Shown here: piece by piece, positions 1 through 5,894 of the stretch
Numbering within the stretch: the stretch's first letter is position 1
How the letters are laid out: the number at the start of each line of letters is the position of its first letter
Assembly: GCA_005878325.1 (NCBI GenBank)
Contig: VBMR01000146.1
Span: 1 to 10,165, forward strand
From: Methanobacteriota archaeon
GTDB taxonomy: Archaea > Thermoplasmatota > Thermoplasmata > RBG-16-68-12
Direction: 5' to 3'
Length of the DNA stretch: 10,165 nt
Made by a program: the position numbers and the translations under genes
The notes under the pieces: model-generated
Databases searched by the model: none
What the model was told of the DNA's origin: nothing
The model's input: only the letters and a program-made list of their open reading frames with translations

Positions 1-708
1 ACCGGAGCGGCGGAGGGCATCATGCGCGCGGGGATTGAGGGAGCCGGGGCGAAGAACAGCTTCGGCGTGAGCATCCTCCTGCCCTTTGAGAAGGGGCCCG
101 CCAAGGTGATCCAGGACGATCCAAAGGTGATGAACTTCCGGTATTTCTTCACCCGCAAGGTTTTCTTCGTGATGGAGGCGGATGCCGTGGCGTTGTTCCC
201 CGGGGGCTTCGGGACGCATGACGAGGGCTTTGAAGTGCTCACGCTGTTGCAAACGGGGAAGGCACCGCCCATGCCCGTCGTCCTCATGGAACTTCCGGGA
301 GAGCGGTACTGGGAGACCTGGGACCGTTTCGTCCGGGAGCAGCTACTCGCCCGCGGGTTCATCTCACAGGACGATCTCAGCCTGTATCGGATCGTGCGCT
401 CTCCCGATGAGGCGGCCGCCTGGATTGCGTCCTACTATTCGACCTATCATTCGATGCGCCAGGTCGGAAACCGGCTCGTGATCCGGTTGGAACGAGAACT
501 CTCAGACGCTCAGGTTGCCCAACTCAACGAGAAGTTTCGGGACTTGATTGCGTCAGGCAAGATTTCGAAGATTTCCGCCTTGGGCGAGGAGAATGATGAG
601 CCAGAGTTGCGGGTGAAACCCCGAATCGCCTTTGTCTCCCGCAAGGGGCGAGCGGCACGTTTACATCAGATGATCCTGGCAATCAACGAAATGGGCCGCA
701 TGGTCTAA
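1..708 (+). CDS. LOG-family (lysine decarboxylase-like) nucleotide phosphoribohydrolase, 5'-truncated by the window edge
   Basis: The reading frame is open from base 1. The seven codons before the first ATG (base 22) read TGAAEGI, the equivalent of the conserved TGGGPGIM loop of LOG proteins, so the gene starts outside the window. Counted from the ATG at 22, an Arg-Lys pair (R45-K46) precedes the family signature PGGFGTHDE (residues 60-68); in the family these bind the ribose-phosphate and supply the catalytic Glu (here E68). LOG enzymes split nucleoside 5'-monophosphates, classically cytokinin ribotides, into base and ribose 5-phosphate in the cytosol. About 90 residues follow the core and include a charged tail ending at R226-M227-V228, so this belongs to the longer class, not the compact ~190-aa LOGs. 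The true substrate cannot be told. It ends 47 bases before the chosen SDR start and may be co-transcribed with it. Confidence 0.85.
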   Translation, partial: TGAAEGIMRAGIEGAGAKNSFGVSILLPFEKGPAKVIQDDPKVMNFRYFFTRKVFFVMEADAVALFPGGFGTHDEGFEVLTLLQTGKAPPMPVVLMELPGERYWETWDRFVREQLLARGFISQDDLSLYRIVRSPDEAAAWIASYYSTYHSMRQVGNRLVIRLERELSDAQVAQLNEKFRDLIASGKISKISALGEENDEPELRVKPRIAFVSRKGRAARLHQMILAINEMGRMV

Positions 709-755
709 GGTTGACCGCAAAGAGACAAGTGCAACGCTCTCGTTGGCCAGAGAAC

Positions 756-1553
756 GTGACGTCCCCCGTGGTCGACCGTCGAACAGCATTGGTCACCGGC
801 GCGAATCGAGGTCTCGGTCTCGAGACCGCCAAACAACTCCTCGCGAACGGATTCCGGGTCATCCTGACGAGCCGGACCGAGGCGGGTGGGATCGCCGCGG
901 CCCGAGAATTGGATCCGGCCGGAAAGGACGTTCTCTACCATCAGCTTGACGTGACAGACCCGGGAAGCATTGCCGCTGTGGCGAAAGATCTCCCCGGACT
1001 TACTTCCCGTCTGGACGTCCTCGTCAACAATGCCGGGGTCGGCCACGAAGGGTCCGACTTCGAGTCCCTGAAGCACACGATTGAAGTGAATTACTTCGGC
1101 CCCCGCGATGTCACGGACGCACTCTTGCCGTTCCTGCATCCTGGAGGCCGTGTAGTCATGGTGTCCAGTGGGCTTGGGGAGCTGGCCTATCTCGGTCGCG
1201 CGCTCCGTCCGCGCTTCGACACTCCATCACTCAGCCGTTCCGCGCTCGACGCCCTCGTCTCCTCCTACCTCGCCGACGCCAAATCGGGCGACCGAAAGCG
1301 AGCTGGCTGGCCCTCCGCCTACTCCGTCTCGAAGGTGGCCCTGAACGCACTGACGCGGGTCCTGGCCCGCGACCTTGCGCCTCGCCACATCTCGGTCAAC
1401 TCAGTCTGTCCGGGCTGGGTGCGCACCGACATGGGGGGCCGCAGCGCCACGCGAAGCATCCCCGTGGGCGCTCGATCGATCGTCCTAGGAGGGGAGCTTC
1501 CCGCTGACGCGACGGGAGGCTTCTACCGCGACGGAAAGCAGATTCCCTGGTAG
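756..1553 (+). CDS. Short-chain dehydrogenase/reductase, carbonyl reductase-like
   Basis: This is a classical NAD(P)(H)-dependent SDR of 265 aa. The chosen GTG start gives an N-terminus MTSPVVDRRTALVTG, which places the nucleotide-binding motif TGANRGLG at residues 14-21, as usual for the family. Other motifs are NNAG (91-94), the structural Asn (N112), the catalytic Ser (SS at 137-138) and the YSVSK pair Y189/K193, followed by CPGWVRTDMGG. A roughly 40-residue insertion between the Ser and the Tyr, and a C-terminus reading TGGFYRDGKQIPW, resemble carbonyl reductase 1-type SDRs, which reduce aldehydes and ketones in the cytosol. R33 in the N-terminal region fits NADPH preference, but only weakly. 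The frame is open back to a TTG at 711, and another GTG lies at 768; none has a clear ribosome-binding site, so the start was chosen on protein alignment. The substrate is unknown. Confidence 0.85.
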   Translation: MTSPVVDRRTALVTGANRGLGLETAKQLLANGFRVILTSRTEAGGIAAARELDPAGKDVLYHQLDVTDPGSIAAVAKDLPGLTSRLDVLVNNAGVGHEGSDFESLKHTIEVNYFGPRDVTDALLPFLHPGGRVVMVSSGLGELAYLGRALRPRFDTPSLSRSALDALVSSYLADAKSGDRKRAGWPSAYSVSKVALNALTRVLARDLAPRHISVNSVCPGWVRTDMGGRSATRSIPVGARSIVLGGELPADATGGFYRDGKQIPW

Positions 1554-1578
1554 CATCCGAGTCGAGGTGTGGTCCCGA

Positions 1579-2157
1579 TTAGCGGCTCTCCTCGTACGCC
1601 CGCCGCAGCCAGGCCAGTACTTGGGAGTCCACTTGTTCCCGTGAGGTCACCCCGATCTGGACTTGCATCGTCTCCTGAATCTTTGAAGGTTGCAGTCGCC
1701 CGCGAGGCCTCAGTCCTTCGAGGCGAAGCCCGAGGTCGACCCGGTTCTTCGTCGTCGGCACGACGCGGGCAAAGGTACGGCGCGGGGAGACGAGGGAGAC
1801 GTAGGTCTTGCGCGCCTGGATGGTGACGTCGCCAAGCTCCTCGACGGCCTCGACAATCGCATCGAAGATCGGTAGGAGCTGCGGTCGATCCGCATACTGC
1901 CCATCTATGAGTTCTTGGGCGGTCGCGGTGAAGAAGTCCGGATACCCAAATCTCTCCATCACAAGAAGGTCTCGGGCATAGCCCTTAACTCCCTGCTTCG
2001 CGAGCCACGCGCGGAGCGACGCCTCATCTACGAAACGTTCCTTCTTGATTCGCTTGCTCCACGCGGCCACGCCGGCCCCTGTCTGTTTCTCGAGGAGACG
2101 AGCGGACTGGGTCCTCATTGCCTTCCAATCGCGAATCTCGACGATCGCATCACCCAC
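1579..2157 (-). CDS. DUF4287/DUF5655 domain protein, function unknown
   Basis: The product matches from memory a small conserved family with an N-terminal DUF4287-like helical segment and a C-terminal DUF5655-like domain. Recognisable stretches are the ARLLEKQTG helix, LVMERFGYPDFFTAT, ELIDGQYADRPQL, QARKTYVSLVSPRRTFARV, PTTKNRVDLGLRL and the terminal WLRRAYEE. No signal peptide or membrane helix is present, so it is probably cytosolic. DUF5655 has been described as similar to predicted transport-related proteins, but no biochemical role is established. The start is uncertain. GTG at 2157 is used here. ATG at 2118 would cut just ahead of the conserved part. A TTG at 2187 lies 9 nt after a GGAG. 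The frame stays open to an ATG at 2301, which would overlap the opposing gene. Its stop lies 25 nt from the convergent SDR stop. Confidence 0.75.
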   Translation of the reverse strand: MGDAIVEIRDWKAMRTQSARLLEKQTGAGVAAWSKRIKKERFVDEASLRAWLAKQGVKGYARDLLVMERFGYPDFFTATAQELIDGQYADRPQLLPIFDAIVEAVEELGDVTIQARKTYVSLVSPRRTFARVVPTTKNRVDLGLRLEGLRPRGRLQPSKIQETMQVQIGVTSREQVDSQVLAWLRRAYEESR

Positions 2158-2213
2158 GCGGACGATTGGGAATCCGCCGAACGTCAAAAGGCTACTCTCC
2201 GCCCGGACGCTAA

Positions 2214-2957
2214 ATGGGATTCGGGCCGAATTCTGACATAGACATATCGGGCCCCCGCCGATCGCCGAGTCCATGGAAGAGACGCCGACCACGCCCCGCA
2301 AGGCTCGATCCAGCGTCGTCGGTCACCTACCTCGACTACGGTCCGCAGGCGAACATCGCGGTGCCGATCCTCGCCTTCTTCCAGGCCTCTTCTCCGACGA
2401 CTCCCGTCTCGGGCCAGAGGAACATCATCGACACGATCCCGGGTCAGCCCGGGTACAGCGACTTTTGGCGGGTCCACAAAGTCCTCGTGCCGAGCGGGTA
2501 CGTCCCGAATACGATTCGGTCTCTCGCGGACGCCGTCGCCTCTGGGTACACAATCGAAGTCACGGACACGGTCGTGAATTGCCCCGTGGTGAACCCCGGC
2601 GCGACGATCCAGGGTTCCTCGGCGACCGTCACCCTGGGTTGGTATCGGGGCCGGGAAGTGTCGTACTTCGACCAAGGAGCCCGATCGCCGTCCCAAGGAT
2701 TTGTGGTGGTCTCGGCTCCCATCTACGCCTTCTTCCATGGGGATGGCACCGCGGTCGCGGGTCAGCGGAACGTCATCGACGCGCTCCCCGGCGCCCCCGG
2801 GTACAGCGACCTTTGGAATGTGGTGAAGGTCGTGGTCGACACCGCGTACGTCGCGAACAGCTTGAAGGATGCCCGCTCCATCCTCGATGCCGCCGCAGGA
2901 GGGCAACTCACCCTGGAACCCACCATGATCTACGTGAATTGCCCCGTGGTGAGCTGA
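2214..2957 (+). CDS. Protein with two DUF7482-like repeats, apparently missing its N-terminal export signal
   Basis: The product is 247 aa. Two homologous units lie at about residues 37-126 and 149-246. Each contains a [FY]-D-x-G opening, an AFF strand, GQRN[IV]ID, LPG/IPG-x-PGYSD-[FL]W, a KV-hydrophobic strand, an [YV]-x-N segment and a closing VNCPVV with a single Cys. The pattern resembles the DUF7482 domain of archaeal extracytoplasmic proteins; this assignment is from memory. Such proteins normally carry a signal peptide. Here residues 1-36 are Pro/Arg/Ser-rich (PWKRRRPRPAR) with no hydrophobic segment, and no leader is visible in the neighbouring frames. The ATG at 2214 may be only the first in-frame start of a 5'-deleted gene, or the protein may be intracellular. 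The unrelated N-terminal composition marks a probable breakpoint near 2320. It reads away from the DUF4287 gene. Confidence 0.6.
   Translation: MGFGPNSDIDISGPRRSPSPWKRRRPRPARLDPASSVTYLDYGPQANIAVPILAFFQASSPTTPVSGQRNIIDTIPGQPGYSDFWRVHKVLVPSGYVPNTIRSLADAVASGYTIEVTDTVVNCPVVNPGATIQGSSATVTLGWYRGREVSYFDQGARSPSQGFVVVSAPIYAFFHGDGTAVAGQRNVIDALPGAPGYSDLWNVVKVVVDTAYVANSLKDARSILDAAAGGQLTLEPTMIYVNCPVVS
2573..2592 (+). repeat. First copy of a 20-bp exact direct repeat
   Basis: This stretch encodes the VNCPVV end of the first DUF7482-like unit. It is identical over 20 bases to 2933-2952, exactly 360 bases downstream. The rest of the two units has diverged far more, so this box is either very recently shared or under strong constraint. 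Confidence 0.85.
2933..2952 (+). repeat. Second copy of the 20-bp exact direct repeat
   Basis: This stretch encodes the VNCPVV end of the second DUF7482-like unit, immediately before the terminal Ser codon and stop. It matches 2573-2592 at all 20 positions and is in the same reading frame. Confidence 0.85.
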
Positions 2958-2970
2958 CACACGACACGCT

Positions 2971-2978
2971 CTTTATCC
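2971..2978 (+). promoter_or_regulatory. Putative archaeal TATA box for the winged-helix regulator cassette
   Basis: The sequence CTTTATCC stands out in a GC-rich stretch between the preceding stop (2957) and the GTG at 3007. Archaeal transcription normally starts about 25 bases past the centre of the TATA box. That would put the start near 3000 and leave a very short or absent leader. The assignment rests on position and composition only. Confidence 0.45.
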
Positions 2979-3006
2979 GGCCTTCCCGTACCGCGCGTGG
3001 ACGACC

Positions 3007-3318
3007 GTGAGCGCTGCGCTCCGTCAGCTTCTGTGGTTCCTGATCGCGGGCACCCGAGGCGGTCTGAACCGAGCACGGATCATCGAGATGCTCCACGCAC
3101 GGCCGTGCAACGCGAATCAGCTCGCCGAGGCCTTGGACCTCGACTATCGGACGATTCGGCACCATCTGAACTTGCTCGAAAAGAACGGCCTCCTCACACG
3201 CCCCGCGGGAAGCGCGTATGCCGCCCCGTACTTCCTCTCTGCCTACCTCGAAGGGAATTACGCCATCTTCGAAGAGATCCGCCACCGAATGCCGAGGCCG
3301 GGGGGAGAAGCCGAATGA
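3007..3318 (+). CDS. ArsR-like winged-helix DNA-binding regulator
   Basis: This is a 103-aa single-domain regulator. After a hydrophobic first helix (residues 5-14), the segment R22-ARIIEMLH, then NANQLAEALDLDYRTIRHHL (about 36-54) and LEKNGLLTRP (57-66), forms a winged helix-turn-helix. The recognition helix is around DYRTIRHHL. The pattern of x-NANQLAEALxLDYRTIRHHL is typical of archaeal winged-helix regulators encoded next to small membrane proteins. No metal-binding Cys set is present; the only Cys is C34. The GTG start is chosen because it fits the domain and lies about 30 bases after a TATA-like box. The next gene begins 52 bases downstream on the same strand, so the regulator probably heads a short operon with the two membrane proteins and may control it. 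The ligand or signal is not evident. Confidence 0.8.
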   Translation: MSAALRQLLWFLIAGTRGGLNRARIIEMLHARPCNANQLAEALDLDYRTIRHHLNLLEKNGLLTRPAGSAYAAPYFLSAYLEGNYAIFEEIRHRMPRPGGEAE

Positions 3319-3370
3319 CCGCCCGGGATACATCCATGGGCTCCGTTGCGATACTGGGAAACGGTGCACT

Positions 3371-3655
3371 ATGAGCGAGATGATGACGGCGAGCATCCTG
3401 GTCGGCTCGCTCAACGCGGTCCTCGCCACGGTCCTCCTCGTGGTGTACAGCGGCGTGTACGGCCGCACGAAGGCGCCCTTCACTCTGGCGCTGCTCCTCT
3501 TCGCCGCTGCGTTCCTCGCCCAGAACGTCCTCATCGTCTATTCGTTCGTCACCATGATGTCGATCGTCCCGGGTGCCCTTGACCCATACCTACTCGGAAT
3601 CGGCATCTTCGAGGCGCTCGGCCTCGGAGCGATGCTCTGGAGCGCCTTCCGATAG
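3371..3655 (+). CDS. Small three-helix integral membrane protein, function unknown
   Basis: The 94-aa product has three predicted membrane segments, at about residues 7-29, 37-61 and 71-91. The short loop YGRTK (30-34) is positive, and a short loop SIVPGALDPY separates helices 2 and 3. No catalytic motif or Cys is visible. The ATG at 3371 is chosen because a GGTG motif lies 5 bases upstream, which matches archaeal anti-SD pairing, and because the first helix then starts near the N-terminus. It follows the winged-helix gene by 52 bases. Small membrane proteins of this type are often encoded directly after such regulators in archaea and may act as partners that sense membrane or envelope state; that role is inference. 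I do not recognise a named family. Confidence 0.7.
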   Translation: MSEMMTASILVGSLNAVLATVLLVVYSGVYGRTKAPFTLALLLFAAAFLAQNVLIVYSFVTMMSIVPGALDPYLLGIGIFEALGLGAMLWSAFR

Positions 3656-3739
3656 CCTCGCGGTCGCCTCCTCTGAGCCGGCAACACCCTGCCTCGCCTT
3701 CGTGGGCCGCGGACCCCGACGATTCCTAGGAACCTCGAA

Positions 3740-4366
3740 ATGGTTAAGCGAGCCGCGAGCCTCCCCGAACCCGTGCGACTCGACGATCGTCAAATGGCGG
3801 GCCTGTGCCTCTTCGCGGGCGCCGTCCAGTTCTCAATCGGCATGATCATCGCCGAGGCCGTCGATCCGCGCTACAGCGTATCGGAGAACTACATCAGCGA
3901 CCTGGGGGTCCGGGCCGGCGCGTTCGTGTTCAACTCGTCAATCATCGTCCTTGGGCTCGCGATCCTTGCCACGTCTTGGTTTGCCTTCCGCGCCTTCAAG
4001 GATCGAATCCTCACGAGCGTCTTCCTCCTCGCGGGCATCGGCGCCGTCGGTGTCGGCGTCTTCAATGAGGCGTTCCCCCTCCTTCACACCCTCTTCTCGT
4101 TCATCGCCTTCTTCTTTGCGGCCCTTTCCGCCATCGCGGCATTCCGAATCCTGCGCGCTCCCTTTTCTTACCTGTCGGTCCTGATTGGCGTGGGTTCCCT
4201 CGCCGCCCTTGGCCTCTTCGGTTCCAAGAGCAACCTTGGACTGGGAGTTGGAGGGATGGAACGGATGATCGTTTATCCGGTCCTCACGTGGGCCATTGGC
4301 TCCGGTGGGTACCTGCTCGGGACAGCACACGAGAAGCCGACCAGCGCGGGCGACACGGTGCCATAA
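3740..4366 (+). CDS. DUF998-family integral membrane protein
   Basis: The 208-aa protein has six predicted membrane segments, at about residues 19-39, 62-82, 90-108, 114-135, 143-162 and 176-194. The motif YSVSENYISDLG (45-56) in the first extracytoplasmic loop is characteristic of DUF998 proteins. Further family-like features are the NEAFP stretch with an acidic residue at the end of helix 3 (E110) followed by H116. DUF998 members are common in archaea and actinobacteria; their activity is not established, although a lipid or small-molecule role has been suspected. The ATG start lies 84 bases after the three-helix protein, with no obvious TATA box between them, so co-transcription with the winged-helix cassette is likely. 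Its end faces the small minus-strand gene at 4408. Confidence 0.8.
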   Translation: MVKRAASLPEPVRLDDRQMAGLCLFAGAVQFSIGMIIAEAVDPRYSVSENYISDLGVRAGAFVFNSSIIVLGLAILATSWFAFRAFKDRILTSVFLLAGIGAVGVGVFNEAFPLLHTLFSFIAFFFAALSAIAAFRILRAPFSYLSVLIGVGSLAALGLFGSKSNLGLGVGGMERMIVYPVLTWAIGSGGYLLGTAHEKPTSAGDTVP

Positions 4367-4407
4367 CCGGTCCTCCGACCGCATTCCCAGTTTCTCGCCC
4401 GCAGGGC

Positions 4408-4677
4408 TTAGTGGAGGTCTGGGGCGTCCGAGAAACTCTCGTGTTCCCGCAGCTCGCGGCGCTTCCATCCCTCGAGCTGCCCCATGAAGTAGGGCAGGAG
4501 CCGCATCGACACGTACGAGTTCATGAGCGGAATCCCGAGCTGCTCGGAGAAAACGAGCAAGTTGACGGCGTCGTTGTAGCGTAACCGCATCTTCATGTTC
4601 TCCGTGTAGAAATCGAAGAAGAAGAGGCCCCACAAGACCTCCTTCAGGACCTGAATTGCACGCCGGGTGCGGCTCAT
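4408..4677 (-). CDS. 89-aa protein, paralogue of the small ATPase-linked protein at 7937-8230
   Basis: The protein reads MSRTRRAIQVLKEVLWGLF at its start and contains LGIPLMNSYVSMRLLPY and GWKRRELREHESFSD near its end. From the LG[IV]P motif onward it aligns with the 97-aa protein encoded beside the ArsA/Get3-like ATPases. Identical positions include LG, P, Y, S, LPY, WK, R, RE and F-x-D, about 15 of 37, so the two are clear paralogues. The frame is open to 4794, but the ATG at 4677 is preferred: GAGGA lies 4 bases upstream, and the extra upstream residues are low-complexity. The first half is hydrophobic and aromatic (WGLFFFDFY), but no confident membrane helix can be drawn. I do not recognise a named family. 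It is separated from its paralogue by three genes and diverges from the membrane-anchored 212-aa gene. Confidence 0.75.
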   Translation of the reverse strand: MSRTRRAIQVLKEVLWGLFFFDFYTENMKMRLRYNDAVNLLVFSEQLGIPLMNSYVSMRLLPYFMGQLEGWKRRELREHESFSDAPDLH

Positions 4678-4770
4678 GGAATCCTCAGACGACGCAACAA
4701 GGGCGAGTGCCGGTAAACCTTTTCCTTCGGGACCCGAGGGCTTTTCCCTTTCGGGGGCATCCCCGCGCCC
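4678..4770. promoter_or_regulatory. Divergent promoter region with an imperfect direct repeat
   Basis: This 93-base spacer separates the minus-strand 89-aa gene from the plus-strand 212-aa gene. On the minus strand GGTTTACC (4711-4718) sits about 35 bases before the ATG and could be a TATA element with a short leader. An imperfect direct repeat, CTTTTCC followed by TTCGGG, occurs at 4719-4731 and 4741-4755 with a period of 22 bases, close to two helical turns. This could be an operator. A short inverted repeat, CGGGG-GCAT-CCCCG-like, sits at about 4752-4765, close to the GTG at 4771. All of this is pattern only. Confidence 0.35.
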
Positions 4771-5409
4771 GTGGCGGAGCTCGACCCGGTCCAAACCATT
4801 GCCGTGTTCGCAATCGCGGCATTTTTCATCATCTGGTACTACGGGGCTTTCGTCTACTCCCGACGACTTGCGGCGAGGGTCGCGCGAGAGCTGAAGGATG
4901 CGGTCCTTGCCCTAGGCGGGACTTCCCAAATCCGGTGGTTCGGGACCGGCGCCTTCCGGATGACGACGGAGGGCGCGACCGCACCATTCCGAGAGTTCTC
5001 GGTGACCGTCACCTTGCGACCGCGGGAGATGCCAATCAACTGGGCAATCGGAAAAGCCCAGCGGCGGCAGGACGCGGCGCTCGTGGAGGCCTCCCTTCAG
5101 AAGGAACCGAAGGTCGCGTTCGAACTCGTCGATCCAACGACGCGAATCGGCCAGCGGCGAAAGCGGGCACAGTCCGTGTGGTCCCCTGTCACGATCGGGG
5201 CCCGAAACTGGTTACTTGCGGCGGACGATGAGGATCGTGTCCGGCGGCTTCTGGAATCCCTGGGACCCGAGGCCCTCCTCACGATCATGGCCCTTCACGT
5301 GAGCGCGGGGAGTACACCGGGCGTTGCGGCGTCCATATCCGTCAAACCGACCGACGCGGCGCAGGGCCTCACGACAATCCGGACGCTCGCGAATCGTTTG
5401 GTCGGCTAA
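4771..5409 (+). CDS. Membrane-anchored protein of unknown function (one N-terminal helix and a cytosolic domain)
   Basis: The 212-aa product has one strong hydrophobic helix at residues 8-29, followed at once by YSRRLAARVAR. This charge pattern suggests the N-terminus outside and the large C-terminal part in the cytosol. The soluble part alternates strand-like segments (FSVTVTLRP, KVAFELVD, ALHVSAG, ASISVKP) with charged helices, consistent with a mixed alpha/beta domain. There is no Cys and no recognisable catalytic motif. The GTG start was chosen because it gives a short leader before the helix; the preceding frame is open only a short way and is low-complexity. It diverges from the 89-aa paralogue gene, and its stop codon overlaps the end of the convergent 162-aa gene by 4 bases (5406-5409). 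Its position between members of the ATPase cluster suggests a membrane docking or scaffold role; that is inference. I do not recognise the family. Confidence 0.7.
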   Translation: MAELDPVQTIAVFAIAAFFIIWYYGAFVYSRRLAARVARELKDAVLALGGTSQIRWFGTGAFRMTTEGATAPFREFSVTVTLRPREMPINWAIGKAQRRQDAALVEASLQKEPKVAFELVDPTTRIGQRRKRAQSVWSPVTIGARNWLLAADDEDRVRRLLESLGPEALLTIMALHVSAGSTPGVAASISVKPTDAAQGLTTIRTLANRLVG

Positions 5410-5894
5410 TGGCAGCGCGCCCGCTCGAGCGACGGCAGGAGTCCCTCGAGGGTTTCCGTCGGTCCCTTGTGCATAAACCGGAGGTCCACGAGCCGCTGGG
5501 TCTCCTCGCATCGGTAGGCGACATGAAGGACCACGTAGTGCTTCGTCCCGAACAACCCGAGGTTCGCGCCCCCGATCTCGTAGGCGGCCTCGTGGGTCCC
5601 GACCCGACACCGGCCCGGCCGGGGATCGACGAGCTTCGGGGGAGCAATCGACCCCCGTGTTGTTCTCACAGTCAGCTCGATCGCGCGCTTCGCCTTCGCA
5701 TCTACCAGCATCGCCGAAGCCTGACCGGCCTGAGCCCACCGGACTCCTTCAAAGAACACGGTATAGTCGATGTCCATCGGCGTCCGACCGAGGCGCAAGT
5801 CCCAGTTCGAGGGCAGCGGGAGGACGAGGAAGTTCGAAGGACCCAGGACGAAGTGCGTGGCCGCGACGACGTGGTCGCGCGTCTCGGGTTTCAT
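5406..5894 (-). CDS. 162-aa protein of unknown function, translationally coupled to ATPase 2
   Basis: The start codon overlaps the ATPase 2 stop in an ATGA arrangement (5891-5894), which implies translational coupling and a shared transcript. The protein has no membrane helix or signal peptide. Its order is strand-rich: NFLVLPLPSNW (21-31), DIDYTVFFEG (41-50), an Ala-rich helix, IELTVRT, then GTHEAAYEIGG (99-109), KHYVVLHVAYRC (118-129), TQRLVDLRF and a final helix with LEGLLPSLERA. The HEA turn followed by an aromatic beta strand and C-x-x-T-x-R (C129, T132, R134) recalls Mog1/PsbP- or DcrB-like small alpha/beta folds, but this is only a resemblance of pattern. Cys residues lie at 96, 129 and 161. 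It is the last gene of the minus-strand series, ending face to face with the membrane-anchored 212-aa gene. Cytosolic; function not recognised. Confidence 0.75.
   Translation of the reverse strand: MKPETRDHVVAATHFVLGPSNFLVLPLPSNWDLRLGRTPMDIDYTVFFEGVRWAQAGQASAMLVDAKAKRAIELTVRTTRGSIAPPKLVDPRPGRCRVGTHEAAYEIGGANLGLFGTKHYVVLHVAYRCEETQRLVDLRFMHKGPTETLEGLLPSLERARCH

Noticed and set aside
2184..2960. A 258-codon minus-strand open frame opposite the DUF7482-like gene
   Set aside because: The composition is Arg/Asp/Gly/Val-rich with no recognisable domain, while the plus strand encodes two homologous repeat units. It is a shadow frame.
3723..3732. Perfect 10-bp palindrome TTCCTAGGAA just before the DUF998 start
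   Set aside because: It is too short to distinguish from chance, and no second copy was seen near other starts.
3938..4633. A 231-codon minus-strand open frame across the DUF998 gene and the 89-aa gene
   Set aside because: The product is an Arg/Glu/Asp-rich shadow; the DUF998 membrane pattern and the paralogue match explain the region.
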